64,000 nucleotides of DNA from Verrucomicrobiaceae bacterium (GCA_019694165.1 JAIBCL010000004.1:248001-312000); one strand, 5' to 3'; numbered from the stretch's first letter, positions 18,056 through 27,084 are shown. Notes: generated from the sequence alone by a model not told the origin. Program-made: numbers and translations.

Positions 18056-20428
18056 TCAGGCGTTGGGGTCGGTGCATTCCTCCTCGTCCTCGTCGTCCTC
18101 GCAGGCACCGTCGGCGTTGCCGCAGTTGGCGGTCTCCGTGCAGCCACAGGTTGAGCCGCCACAGGGACAACTATAGGAAGCACCTGCACAGGACGACGGA
18201 CAAGGCGAGTTGCTGCCACAAGTGCAGCCGGTGCCGCCACAGGTGCAGAGATAACTGTCACCGCTGCCAGTATCGTCACCGCTGCCAGTGTCGTCACCGC
18301 TGCCAGTGTCGTCACCGCTGCCAGTGTCGTCACCGCTGCCAGTGTCGTCACCGCTGCCAGTGTCGTCACCGCTGCCAGTGTCGTCACCGCCGCTACTGTC
18401 GTCACCGCCGCTAGTGTCGTCACCGCCGCTAGTGTCGTCACCACCGCTAGTGTCGTCACCGCCGCTAGTGTCGTCACCGCCGCTACTGTCGTCACCGCCG
18501 CTACTGTCGTCACCACCGTTCGGCACACGCGGGTCAGTATGAGCAGCGAGCAATTCATCGAGATTTGAAATGCCGTCGCCATCCCAATCCGCGAACCACT
18601 GCACCGGGCCGGACATGGCTGCCAAATAGGTGCCATCCGGCATGGGGTTCGTGAGTCCCGAAGGCACACTCTGGCTGTCACATGGGTCGGTGCCGTTTCG
18701 ATACTCCTCAAAATTGAGCGACAAGTCGCCGTCCTCGTCATTGGCAGCATCCCTGCGGTCGCTGAGATTCAACCCGTGCGCCATCTCCCAGATGTCGCTC
18801 ATGCCGTCGCGGTCCCAGTCATAAACCGGGGCATAGGCACCGTTGAGCGAATGACCGGAAAGGTAGCCCTGTAGATTTGTCCAGCCGTCGCCATCAAGAT
18901 CGCCATTGTCGTCGGCCGGGTTCTGCGGGTTGAGGCCATAGAACGCCTCAATCCTGTCGGGGATGCCCCCGCCGTCTGTATCAGCGAGCTGGTTGGCAGC
19001 TTTTAGATAGTCAGGCACTCCATCGCCATCCGAACACGCGCTCAGTGGGTTGAAGGCGCGGCTGAAGATGGTCTGCCCGTTCCACTCTTCGTAGCCGGTC
19101 AGGAAGTCACCATCCGTATCAGCGTGCAGCGGATCGGTCAGCGAGGTGTGAATCTCGAAGCCGTCATTCAGCCCGTCGTCGTCGCTGTCGGAAACGCCGG
19201 GATCGGTACCGTGGAGAATCTCGTCGTCGTCGCTGAGTCCATCTCCGTCCGTGTCGGGGCTGTTCGGATTGGACCCTTGCTGGTTCTCAGTGCCGTCGCC
19301 GACATTATCGCCGTCGGAGTCGGGGTTGGTGGGGTCGGTGCCTAGATTGTCCTCGAGACCATCCGTCAATCCATCCTGATCCGTGTCGCCATTGGTGGGG
19401 CTGGTGCCGTTGGCGATCTCCTGGTTGTCCGGAACATTGTCATGGTCAGTATCGAGCTCGGTGCCGGGCGGAAGCTGGCCGGTGTAGTCTTCATAGTCCG
19501 ACGCCCCGTCGCCATTCGTATCCGCCACCGCAGGGTCGTACACCGCGCCGTTCCCAAACGACAGCTCGAACCCGTCGAGAAGGTTGTCATTGTCCGTGTC
19601 GTTGTCGTTCGGGTCCAGGCCGCGCGCGTATTCCTGGGCGTCCGTCGCGCCGTCGTCGTCGCTGTCGGCATCGGTGGGGCTGCTGCCAAAGGTGTGGTAC
19701 TCGAAGCCGTCCGGCAGCGTGTCCCCATCCGTGTCGGACTCGAGCGGATTGCTGCCGATGGCGACCTCGGTGGCATCATCAAGCCCATCACCATCCGAGT
19801 CGGCGGAATGCACATCGGTGCCAATCGACGCCTCGAATACATCGGACAACCCGTCCTGATCCGCATCTGCCGGCGGTTCACCCCCACCACCAGAACCGGA
19901 CGCCGGCGGCTGCCCGTAGAATGCCTGATAGTCGCCGACTCCGTCGCCGTCCGAATCCGGGTTCAACGGGCTGAACACACCGTTGCTGTTGAGTTCGATG
20001 CCATCCGGCAGCCCGTCGGCATCCGTATCCGCGACACGCGGATTGGTGGCGGCATTCGTCTCATCGCCATTGCTGACGCCATCACCGTCCGCATCGGCGG
20101 AAGGATCGCTCAAACCCATCCAGTCCTGGTGGTCGGTCCAGCCATTGCCATCGGTGTCGGCCAGAAGGGGATTGGTGCCGGTTACCAGCAATTCATCGCT
20201 GTCCGTGATGCCATCTCCGTCGGTATCGGGGCTGTATTTGTTTGTGCCGATGTAGTCCTCGTACCAATTCGGCAGCAAGTCATAGTCGCTGTTGCCCAGG
20301 TCGGGCCCCTCCGGCGGCTCGTCACCATTGCCATCCCACACGGGCGCTTGTGCCCATGGCGGTGAGGCAGCCCCATCAGGCACATATCCCGCCCTCAGAA
20401 GAGACGGGCCGATGGACCAGCACACCAA
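18056..20428 (-). CDS. Secreted thrombospondin type 3 (calcium-binding) repeat protein; start out of frame at an (AG)12 tract
   Basis: About 790 residues made mostly of Asp-rich repeats of the form DTDGDGLSDDDE / NPDSDGDGVGD, the TSP3 calcium-binding pattern. Then come 14 hexapeptides (GGDDTS / SGDDTG) and a Cys-rich end (CTCGGTGCTCGS ... CGCTETANC) closing with an acidic tail. The frame begins at a TTG at 20428 in the middle of what looks like a signal peptide (LAALVCWSIGPSLLRA). The only ATG with a proper N-terminus (MKLSLSLSLS, 20507) is out of frame by one base. It is separated from this frame by an (AG)12 repeat; 13 or 10 units would join them. The product would be an outer-surface or extracellular protein. 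The rhs gene follows 100 bp downstream. Confidence 0.85.
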   Translation of the reverse strand: MVCWSIGPSLLRAGYVPDGAASPPWAQAPVWDGNGDEPPEGPDLGNSDYDLLPNWYEDYIGTNKYSPDTDGDGITDSDELLVTGTNPLLADTDGNGWTDHQDWMGLSDPSADADGDGVSNGDETNAATNPRVADTDADGLPDGIELNSNGVFSPLNPDSDGDGVGDYQAFYGQPPASGSGGGGEPPADADQDGLSDVFEASIGTDVHSADSDGDGLDDATEVAIGSNPLESDTDGDTLPDGFEYHTFGSSPTDADSDDDGATDAQEYARGLDPNDNDTDNDNLLDGFELSFGNGAVYDPAVADTNGDGASDYEDYTGQLPPGTELDTDHDNVPDNQEIANGTSPTNGDTDQDGLTDGLEDNLGTDPTNPDSDGDNVGDGTENQQGSNPNSPDTDGDGLSDDDEILHGTDPGVSDSDDDGLNDGFEIHTSLTDPLHADTDGDFLTGYEEWNGQTIFSRAFNPLSACSDGDGVPDYLKAANQLADTDGGGIPDRIEAFYGLNPQNPADDNGDLDGDGWTNLQGYLSGHSLNGAYAPVYDWDRDGMSDIWEMAHGLNLSDRRDAANDEDGDLSLNFEEYRNGTDPCDSQSVPSGLTNPMPDGTYLAAMSGPVQWFADWDGDGISNLDELLAAHTDPRVPNGGDDSSGGDDSSGGDDTSGGDDTSGGDDTSGGDDTSGGDDSSGGDDTGSGDDTGSGDDTGSGDDTGSGDDTGSGDDTGSGDDTGSGDSYLCTCGGTGCTCGSNSPCPSSCAGASYSCPCGGSTCGCTETANCGNADGACEDDEDEEECTDPNA
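18263..18514. repeat. 18-bp coding VNTR, 14 units
   Basis: Fourteen near-perfect 18-bp units encode the Gly/Ser-Asp-Asp-Thr hexapeptide in the TSP3 protein. Two sub-types (CTGCCAGTGTCGTCACCG and CCGCTAGTGTCGTCACCG) are clustered rather than mixed, as expected from recent unit expansion. The unit length is a multiple of three, so changes in number keep the frame. Confidence 0.9.
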
Positions 20429-20477
20429 GGCAGCGAGCTGTAGATAACGAATGCAACGCCAGTTCCGAATGCGCCGC

Positions 20478-20501
20478 AGAGAGAGAGAGAGAGAGAGAGA
20501 G
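20478..20501. repeat. (AG)12 dinucleotide repeat at the TSP3 gene start
   Basis: Twelve uninterrupted AG units (CT on the coding strand) lie between the ATG at 20507 and the open frame of the TSP3 gene. With 12 units the ATG frame runs out of register by one base. With 13 or 10 units it would read MKLSLSLS...RRIRNWRCIRYLQLAALVCW, a convincing signal peptide, straight into the TSP3 ORF. Confidence 0.9.
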
Positions 20502-20507
20502 TTTCAT

Positions 20508-21033
20508 ACCGACTTAGGAGCAGTGGTTTCTTGTCGTCCCTGAATATTCGGAATTTCTTCCGAACGCCAAGATTTGAACCAGAAAACCCAAAAGTTGAAA
20601 AGGCTTTTGTTCAGAAACTTTCGTCGGTCGGTCAGCCCATGCGGCGAAGTGCTGGAATCGCTCAACGGCCCGCATTCATCGCAGCCCGGCAAAGCCGGAT
20701 GGACCGCGCACAAGATCATGAAGGACAGAATCATGCCCGCTACCGTGGATTGTTCTGAGCGATCACATGATTTTGCCCCGCATGATTTTGTCTTCAAGGT
20801 CTTCGCTAACTTCTCGCTTCCGACAAGAGCGGGACTGGGTCCAGAAGTCCCGGCCAGAGGAACACGCGGAAGACTCCGACAAGGAAGCCATTGATCCTGC
20901 CGCAGCTTCACCCTTTCACCATTCGCCATTCACCATCCGCCATCCCGCGTCTCGCAGCTTGCATCCCGCATCCGCGCCGACCCCATCTCCGCGCTTGAGG
21001 CCGCGCGCAATCGTCGCCATCATCCGCGCTCGC
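20508..21033. other. Non-coding region with interspersed repeats upstream of dppB-like gene
   Basis: Two repeat kinds are visible. First, an imperfect inverted pair, GACAGAATCATGCCC (20724) and GCATGATTTTGTC (20780), with a second ATGATTTTG at 20768. Second, CCATTCGCCATTCACCATCC-type repeats at 20918-20945. The open frames here (both strands) are translations of these repeats and have no family features. Promoters for the divergent TSP3 and permease genes should be here. Confidence 0.5.
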
Positions 21034-21951
21034 ATGGCCGCCTTCATCCTCCGCCGACTCTCGAGCAGCATCCTTGTGCTGTTTTGCGCGGCATCGCTCA
21101 CGTTTCTGCTTTCCATCTCGCAAAAGGGCGGCCCGTTTGAAAAAGAGAAACTCAGTGAGAAGGCCAAGGCCGAGAAGCTCCGCCAGCACGAGCTGGACGG
21201 CCCGAAGTGGTGGCAATTGGTGCGCTACCAGCGGCGGCTGCTCGGCGGCGATCTCAACGTCTCGCTGCGCTACAAGGACCGCACCGTGGCCGAGGTGCTC
21301 GCGCAAAAGCTGCCAAACTCCCTCGTCCTCGGCATGTGCGCCTTTGTCATCGCCTCGCTCGGCGGCGTTGCGACCGGATTCGCCGCCGCCATGCGGAAGG
21401 GCACGCTGGTCGATCTGGCCGCCATGTTTTTCGCGCTCGCCGCCATCAGCGTGCCCACATTCATCACCGGACCGGTAATGGTGGCCGTGTTCGGCTTGTG
21501 GCTGAAGATGCTGCCCATCGGCGGATTCGGGAGCTGGCTGCATCTGGTGATGCCCTCCGTCTGCCTCGCCCTGCCCTTCATGGCCTACGTCGCGCGCCTG
21601 ATGCGCAACAGCCTGCTCGATGTCATGAACCTCCATCACATGCGCACCGCAAAGGCCAAGGGGCTGGGTGAGGCCGCCGTCCTGCTGCGTCACGGCATGA
21701 AGATGGCCGTCCTGCCCGTGGTCACCTATCTCGGTCCCATGGCCGCCTACGTGCTGACGGGATCCTTTGTCGTCGAGAGCGTGTTCAACATCTCCGGCGT
21801 CGGCGGCGTCTTCGTCAACGCCATCCAGAATGCCGACTGCTTCCTGCTCACCGGCGCGGTCCTCGTGTATGCCGGGTTGATCGTGTTCTTCAATTTCATC
21901 GTGGACGTGCTCTACACCTTCCTCGACAAACGCATCCAGCTCCATGCCTGA
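21034..21951 (+). CDS. ABC transporter permease, DppB/OppB type
   Basis: 305 residues from the ATG at 21034 (MAAFILRRLSSSILVLFCAASLTFLLS), the usual DppB beginning; the longer frame upstream translates repeats. Six hydrophobic segments are seen. The family's GDLNVSLRYKDRTVAEVLAQ segment precedes the core, and the EAA-type loop for the ATPase contact reads RTAKAKGLGEAAVLLRHGMK. It would form one half of an oligopeptide/dipeptide importer channel. The next gene (DppC type) overlaps it by 8 bp. No binding protein or ATPase gene is near, so those subunits must be encoded elsewhere. Confidence 0.93.
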   Translation: MAAFILRRLSSSILVLFCAASLTFLLSISQKGGPFEKEKLSEKAKAEKLRQHELDGPKWWQLVRYQRRLLGGDLNVSLRYKDRTVAEVLAQKLPNSLVLGMCAFVIASLGGVATGFAAAMRKGTLVDLAAMFFALAAISVPTFITGPVMVAVFGLWLKMLPIGGFGSWLHLVMPSVCLALPFMAYVARLMRNSLLDVMNLHHMRTAKAKGLGEAAVLLRHGMKMAVLPVVTYLGPMAAYVLTGSFVVESVFNISGVGGVFVNAIQNADCFLLTGAVLVYAGLIVFFNFIVDVLYTFLDKRIQLHA

Positions 21952-22933
21952 CGCCGCCGACAATCGCGTGAAGGGCGCACCGCCGGGCGGGTGGGCCGTG
22001 CTGCGGCGGAACCGCGCCGCCATGGCGGCGCTCGTCTTTCTCGGCCTCGTGTCCGCGACGGCGCTCATCGTGCCATTCCTGCTGCCCGACTGGATGAAAC
22101 AGGTGAGCGCGGACTCCTTCGTCGCTCCGCTTGGCCGCTCGCATCCCGGCGCGCCGCTCCGTTTGCTCGGCACGGATGTCAATGGGAACGACCTCTTCTA
22201 CCGTCTGCTCACCGGAGCGCAAGTGAGCCTCGGCGTGGGCCTCGTCGGCGCGCTCGTCAGCCTCGTCATCGGCGGCGTCTATGGCATGGTCAGCGGCTAT
22301 GCCGGCGGCCGCATCGACGGCGCGATGATGCGGCTCGTGGACATGCTCAACGCCATCCCGAGCCTGCTCATCGTCATGATCTTCGTGTCCACCTTCGATG
22401 CCTTTTTCAAGGACGCGCTCGACGCGCTGCGGCTCTGGGGCCAGTCCCGTCATTGGAGCATCATCGAGCACATGGCCGGCCTGCTCATCCCTTACTCGCG
22501 CATCGCCATCCTCGTCCTCTCGCTCGGTCTCGTACAATGGCTCACCATGGCGCGCATCGTGCGCGGCCAGGTACTCGTGCTCAAGGAGATGGCTTTCGTC
22601 ACCGCGAGCCGCGCAATGGGACAGCGCGGGTGGACCATTCTCTGGAAGCACTTGTGGCCGAACCTCAGCACCATCGTGCTCACCTGTCTCACGCTCACCA
22701 TCCCCGCCGTCATCCGCGACGAATCCTTTCTCAGCTTCCTCGGCCTCGGAATCGAAGACCCCGCGGCGAGCTGGGGATCCCTGCTCCGCGACGGCGCGCA
22801 GGTCATCAATCCCATCGAGAGCAAATGGTGGCTGCTGGTCTTCCCCGCCGTACTCATGTCGCTCAGCCTTCTCGCACTGAATTTCCTCGGTGACGGCCTG
22901 CGCGATGCCTTCGACCCGAAATCGGGAGAATGA
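21944..22933 (+). CDS. ABC transporter permease, DppC/OppC type
   Basis: 329 residues. It has the N-terminal helix and long periplasmic loop typical of DppC, with HPGAPLRLLGTDVNGNDLFYRLLTGAQVSLGVGLV near the start of the channel domain. The EAA-type loop is FVTASRAMGQRGWTILWKHL, and SFLGLGIEDPAASWGSLL lies near the end. The 8-bp overlap with the DppB-like gene shows the two are co-translated. An insert of ~40 residues (DAFFKDALDALRLWGQSRHW) in the middle is larger than in common DppC proteins. Confidence 0.93.
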   Translation: MPDAADNRVKGAPPGGWAVLRRNRAAMAALVFLGLVSATALIVPFLLPDWMKQVSADSFVAPLGRSHPGAPLRLLGTDVNGNDLFYRLLTGAQVSLGVGLVGALVSLVIGGVYGMVSGYAGGRIDGAMMRLVDMLNAIPSLLIVMIFVSTFDAFFKDALDALRLWGQSRHWSIIEHMAGLLIPYSRIAILVLSLGLVQWLTMARIVRGQVLVLKEMAFVTASRAMGQRGWTILWKHLWPNLSTIVLTCLTLTIPAVIRDESFLSFLGLGIEDPAASWGSLLRDGAQVINPIESKWWLLVFPAVLMSLSLLALNFLGDGLRDAFDPKSGE

Positions 22934-23187
22934 CCCCCCTTGCCTGCGGCCGATCTGGTCGCTGAGAAATACTCAGCCTCGCACGGCGTGCCCGCCCCAC
23001 AGAGGATCCCGGCTCACCGGTGGCATGTGGCCGGATTTGGCGGGTAAAGGCACTCCATGGATGGCCGCGGCGGGCAAGGTCAGATTGTCCTGACGACTAC
23101 GGCGGCCGGAATCCGCAGCCATGTGGGACGGCGGCCCTTCCAGGGATGGTTGCACAAGCGACTTGAGAGCATATCCACCGGGGCGGG

Positions 23188-24456
23188 TCATGAACTCACG
23201 GATCCCTGGCGCGTGGCGGCGCGCATCACCGCAGCTTCGTCGATGCCGCGGAGTTTGAAGACGCGGCGAATGGTGTCTTCAATGAGGTTGTTCGGACACG
23301 ACGCACCGGCAGTGATGCCGACGACGACGGACTCACCGCCCGCGAGCTTTGCGGAGTAGCTGGTCGTCTCCGACTTCGAGTGCAGATCGAAGTGGACGAT
23401 CTGCTCCAGCGAAGTGATGCAACCGGCATCCCTGATGAAGAAGGTGGGCAGCCGCTGCTCGCCGATCTCGACGAGGTGCGTGGTATTGCTGCTGTTGTAG
23501 CCGCCGACGACGAGCAGCAGGTCCATCTTGTGGCGCAGCATGTCGAACAGCGCGTCCTGCCGCTCCTGCGTGGCGCCGCAGATGGTATCGAAGACCTGGA
23601 AGTTCGAGCGGTCGCCTCCGTCGCGATCTTCGATCGCCTTGAGCACGCGGCGCTGGATTTCCTCAGTCTCGGACTTGAGCATCGTGGTTTGATTCGCGAC
23701 GCCGACTTTCCGCAAATGCAATTCGGGATCGAAGCCCGCCGAGCGGGCGTTTGAAGGGAAGCGCTTCAGGAACTCCGCCTTGTCGCCGCCGCGACGGATG
23801 TAGTCGCAGACGTAGTCCACGTCTGCGAGCGTGAGCACGACGAGGAAATGACCCGTGCCGTCATCGCCGAGCGCACGCGAGGAAGTGGCGCGCGTCTCTT
23901 CGTGTACGGCCTTGCCGTGGATGATGGAGGTGAAGCCCTGTTTTGCATAGCCGCGCACCCGCTTCCACACGCTCATCACGTCACCACACGTCGTGTCCAC
24001 CACGAGGCAGCCGCGGGAAGATATGAGATCCATCAACTTTGTCTCGGCTCCGAATGCGGGGACAATCACCACGTCTTCGCACGTCAGCTTCGCCACCTCC
24101 TGCTCGTGTTTGCCGACCGGGATGCTGATCACGCCCATGTCGGCGAGCTGGCGGTTGACCTCGGGATTGTGAATGATCTCTCCCAGGAGAAACACACGAC
24201 GGTCAGCGAAGACCTTGCGCGCGGCGTATGCGAGGTCGATGGCGCGCTCGACGCCGTAGCAGAAGCCGAAGTCCCTGGCGAGGCGGAGCGTGGTGTTTCC
24301 CACGGTGAAGACGCCTCCGCGCTCGCGGATGGTCTCAACGAGGGGGCTGCGATAGTGCTCCTCCACCTGTGCCTGCACGCGGTCCATGACCTCCGGTGTG
24401 CGGACGTTCACACGACGGGAGGCGGCGGGCGTATCAGGAATGGTGGGCGTCGTCAT
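23188..24456 (-). CDS. ispH: 4-hydroxy-3-methylbut-2-enyl diphosphate reductase
   Basis: 422 residues. The three iron-sulfur Cys are visible: DFGFCYGVERAI, VVDTTCGDVMSVW and GITAGASCPNNLIEDTI. HNPEVN and the SNTTHLVEI segment match IspH/LytB substrate-binding positions. The protein is about 100 residues longer than E. coli IspH and carries the N-terminal extension and insert of the cyanobacterial/plant type. It does the last step of the MEP isoprenoid pathway, making IPP and DMAPP. It is monocistronic, with 143 bp to the next gene downstream of its start. Confidence 0.95.
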   Translation of the reverse strand: MTTPTIPDTPAASRRVNVRTPEVMDRVQAQVEEHYRSPLVETIRERGGVFTVGNTTLRLARDFGFCYGVERAIDLAYAARKVFADRRVFLLGEIIHNPEVNRQLADMGVISIPVGKHEQEVAKLTCEDVVIVPAFGAETKLMDLISSRGCLVVDTTCGDVMSVWKRVRGYAKQGFTSIIHGKAVHEETRATSSRALGDDGTGHFLVVLTLADVDYVCDYIRRGGDKAEFLKRFPSNARSAGFDPELHLRKVGVANQTTMLKSETEEIQRRVLKAIEDRDGGDRSNFQVFDTICGATQERQDALFDMLRHKMDLLLVVGGYNSSNTTHLVEIGEQRLPTFFIRDAGCITSLEQIVHFDLHSKSETTSYSAKLAGGESVVVGITAGASCPNNLIEDTIRRVFKLRGIDEAAVMRAATRQGSVSS

Positions 24457-24599
24457 GTGGAGGAGAAGTTTGTCCGCGTGGCCGCGCTCCGCTTGCCACG
24501 CTCAAGAAAGGCGTGTTGTGGTCCGCCAATATGTGACAGCGCGAAACCGCAACACTGAAAACAGAAAACGAACAAGCCCTCCCCGTCACCGGGGTCTGC

Positions 24600-25226
24600 T
24601 CAGAAGTTGTACAGCTTGCCTTTCTCAGCGTCGGAGAACACCTGCGGGCTGAGCATGTAGCTGTTCGGCGGGTCGGGCATGCGGCTGTCGTCCAGCACCG
24701 GCAGCGTCTTGCCGATCGTGGCATCTTCAGGCTGGCTGGTGGCGATGTTCACCGGAGTGCCCACCTTGACGATAGAAAACATCTTCTTTGCCGACTTGAT
24801 GGGAAGCCGCACACAGCCGTGCGTGCACGGGTAGGGTTTGACAAACCCCCAGTGCATTCCGTAGGCAGGGGCAAACTCCATCCAGAACGTCATCGGATAG
24901 CCGGCGCCCGGGCTGCTGGCACGGCGGCGGTTTTGCTGCTTCGAGTACACGGTGAAGCTGCCTTTCGGCGTGGGCGACGAGGCGGTGCCGACGGAGCACG
25001 GCGTGGCGAGCAGCACCTTGCTGCCCTCCATCACATAGACACGCTGCGCGCCGGTGCTCAGCTTCACGCGGACGGCGGACGGGTTCTTCGGCTGCTCCAC
25101 GGGCGGATCAAAAGTGGTGGAGTAACTGCCGGATGAACCTTGTTTCACTCCGGCGCAACTGCTCAGGCCAAGTGCCAGAACCGCGACCGCCAGAGTCCCC
25201 AACGAACGATGAATGAATGATGACAT
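24600..25226 (-). CDS. L,D-transpeptidase (YkuD) lipoprotein
   Basis: 208 residues from the ATG at 25226; ATGs at 25238 and further upstream are alternatives. The signal MSSFIHRSLGTLAVAVLALGL ends in the lipobox LSSC. The YkuD catalytic motif reads PCTHGCVRLPIKSAKKMF, with the nucleophile Cys in HGC and the upstream His in MHWGFVKP. The enzymes make 3-3 crosslinks in peptidoglycan or attach proteins to it, in the periplasm. The gene lies just after the TPR gene on the same strand. Confidence 0.9.
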   Translation of the reverse strand: MSSFIHRSLGTLAVAVLALGLSSCAGVKQGSSGSYSTTFDPPVEQPKNPSAVRVKLSTGAQRVYVMEGSKVLLATPCSVGTASSPTPKGSFTVYSKQQNRRRASSPGAGYPMTFWMEFAPAYGMHWGFVKPYPCTHGCVRLPIKSAKKMFSIVKVGTPVNIATSQPEDATIGKTLPVLDDSRMPDPPNSYMLSPQVFSDAEKGKLYNF

Positions 25227-25302
25227 GCCGGCCTTCATAGCACGGCGGAGGTATTTCTCCAATGGTTTTGCCGGCACGAGCGCCGCACACCCGCGGCTCA
25301 CC

Positions 25303-27084
25303 TCAGAGGGCCATGTTGAGAAAGCGCACTTCCTCTTTCAGCAGGATGGTGGGCGGCACGGCCTCGGCGATGCGGTAGGCGGCGGCAGCATCACCGAGGG
25401 AAAGCTTCGTCAGCCCTGCCAGCACGGCGCGCAGGCCGGGCGGAAGCGATTCAGGCGCGGCGACGGCACTCAGCTCGGTCTTGATGCGCGCCCTGTCACC
25501 GAGCCGGTAGAGGGCGAGCGCGCGCAGCACGGCAAGATATGAAGCGGACTCCGGCGAGCGCGTTTCGGCGCTGGCGGCTGCATCCATCGTCAGGACCGAT
25601 TCACACGCCGCTTCGAAGCCCGAACCGATCACCATCCTGAGATAATCCGCACGGGCCTTGAACGCCCAACTGTCAGGCCGCGAGGCGGAGATGCGGGCGG
25701 CGATGTCGAGCATCTTGCCGCCGTCCTTCGCGAGCGAGGCCATTTCATAGACCTTGGTAAGCATGGCCACGCGCACGCGGGCATTCTTCGCGGCGATGGC
25801 CTCGTAGCCCTTGGCCGCGAGATCCCAGAGGCCGTGGGTCTCGGCCAGTTCCGCAGCGCGCAGGATCACGCCGTGCTCTCCGCTCTTGGCGGCGGCGCGG
25901 TAGGCATTGTCGATCTCCTGTTTGGCTTGCAACAGGTCTGGCTCCAGCTTGCTGAAGCACGCGGCGAGGTAGGCGTGGGCGTTGGCTTGGGAAAGGGGTG
26001 GCGGAGGATTGCCTTGGATGACGGCTTTCAAATCCGCGTACTTGCCCGTGGCCAGCAGTGCCTCGGCGTAGGCCGGGAAGGCGTCGGCGGACTTCAGCAC
26101 GAGGGACTTCGGCACGAGGCTGAGGATACGGTCCGGCTGGCGCTCCTGCGTGAGCCAGCGCAAGAGGTGGACGAGGGCGTCGATGTCCTTGCCCTTGTAC
26201 TTGGTGCACTCGGCGTCGAGCACCTCGTCACGCCGGGTGGGAAAAAGGCGCATGTAAGCGGAGAGCACGGCGAAACGGTGATTGTCCTTCGCCTTCGGGT
26301 GCGCATTCACGGTCTTGACCAGATCGTCGGCCTCGCCTGCTGTCAGGTCCTTGCTGGCGGCCAGGAAACTCACGGCCTGCAGTGCGGTGTCGTCGGTCTT
26401 GAGCGCAAGTGTCCAGATCATATCCTGCGCCTGGCGGCGTGTCTCGTTGAAGGGCTGGTCAAGATCGAGCATCGCCAGCCGCAGGATGGACTCGGGGTTG
26501 TCCGGCTCGGTGAGCAGCGCCTGACGGAGCGTGGACATGGCCAGGGGCTTCTGCCCTTCGTCATCGAGTATCTTCGCAAGCAGTTCCATGCCTTTGCGCT
26601 TCTGCTTCTCGGCGGTGGGCAGTTCAGCGTACACTTTCCGCGCGCGGCTGACGTCACCGGTGATGATGAGCGCCTCGCCCAGACGAATGGAATCCTCCGC
26701 CGTGGCCGCATTCAAATCTTGCAGCCGCTGGAGGAAGTAGCGCGCCATCTCGGGGTCGCCGTTGGTCTTCTGCAGGTACTCCGCTGCCACACGAAGAACG
26801 GCGGGATCTTCAGGCGCTGTGCGCAGAGCCTCTCCCACCGCGCGGGCGGCGGAGTCCCATTTCTCATCCTTCATGAGGTCGGCCACCTGGGCGGCGATGT
26901 GCCCTCCCCACATGTTCATCCCCTTCCTCCAGACCGCGCGGCCGCCGAATATGCCGGCGACGATGAGAGAAAACACCACGAGGGCGACACCCATCTGCCA
27001 CATGGAGCGCTGGCTGCCGCCGGTCTTGACGGCTTGCTCGCCGTCGGCCGGCTCCGGATTGCCCGATGGTCTGTTCTTGAGCAT
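25303..27084 (-). CDS. Membrane-anchored TPR-like protein
   Basis: 593 residues with one transmembrane helix near residues 31-48 (MGVALVVFSLIVAGIFGG). The rest is a long alpha-helical repeat domain with TPR-type pairs (ALRTAPEDPAVLRVAAEYL, ALLTEPDNPESILRLAML, ALYRLGD). It resembles the protein at 33472: the same order of TM helix, PEDPAV/PEEPEV, YFLQRL/YFLEKL and a closing LGD segment, so the two are paralogs. The role is unknown; scaffolding of envelope proteins is plausible. It starts 54 bp after the FGE-type gene, on the same strand. Confidence 0.8.
   Translation of the reverse strand: MLKNRPSGNPEPADGEQAVKTGGSQRSMWQMGVALVVFSLIVAGIFGGRAVWRKGMNMWGGHIAAQVADLMKDEKWDSAARAVGEALRTAPEDPAVLRVAAEYLQKTNGDPEMARYFLQRLQDLNAATAEDSIRLGEALIITGDVSRARKVYAELPTAEKQKRKGMELLAKILDDEGQKPLAMSTLRQALLTEPDNPESILRLAMLDLDQPFNETRRQAQDMIWTLALKTDDTALQAVSFLAASKDLTAGEADDLVKTVNAHPKAKDNHRFAVLSAYMRLFPTRRDEVLDAECTKYKGKDIDALVHLLRWLTQERQPDRILSLVPKSLVLKSADAFPAYAEALLATGKYADLKAVIQGNPPPPLSQANAHAYLAACFSKLEPDLLQAKQEIDNAYRAAAKSGEHGVILRAAELAETHGLWDLAAKGYEAIAAKNARVRVAMLTKVYEMASLAKDGGKMLDIAARISASRPDSWAFKARADYLRMVIGSGFEAACESVLTMDAAASAETRSPESASYLAVLRALALYRLGDRARIKTELSAVAAPESLPPGLRAVLAGLTKLSLGDAAAAYRIAEAVPPTILLKEEVRFLNMAL

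Noticed and set aside
18254-18520. Regularly spaced repeats that could be taken for a CRISPR array
   Set aside because: Units are 18 bp, contiguous, without spacers, and encode Gly-Asp-Asp-Thr hexapeptides in the TSP3 protein.
19442-20365. 307-codon plus-strand ORF opposite the TSP3 gene
   Set aside because: Periodic Val/Arg/Ile composition comes from the Asp-rich repeats read backwards.
20504-20929. 141-codon minus-strand ORF upstream of the TSP3 gene
   Set aside because: It translates interspersed repeats, has mixed composition and ends inside the presumed TSP3 leader; no domain features.
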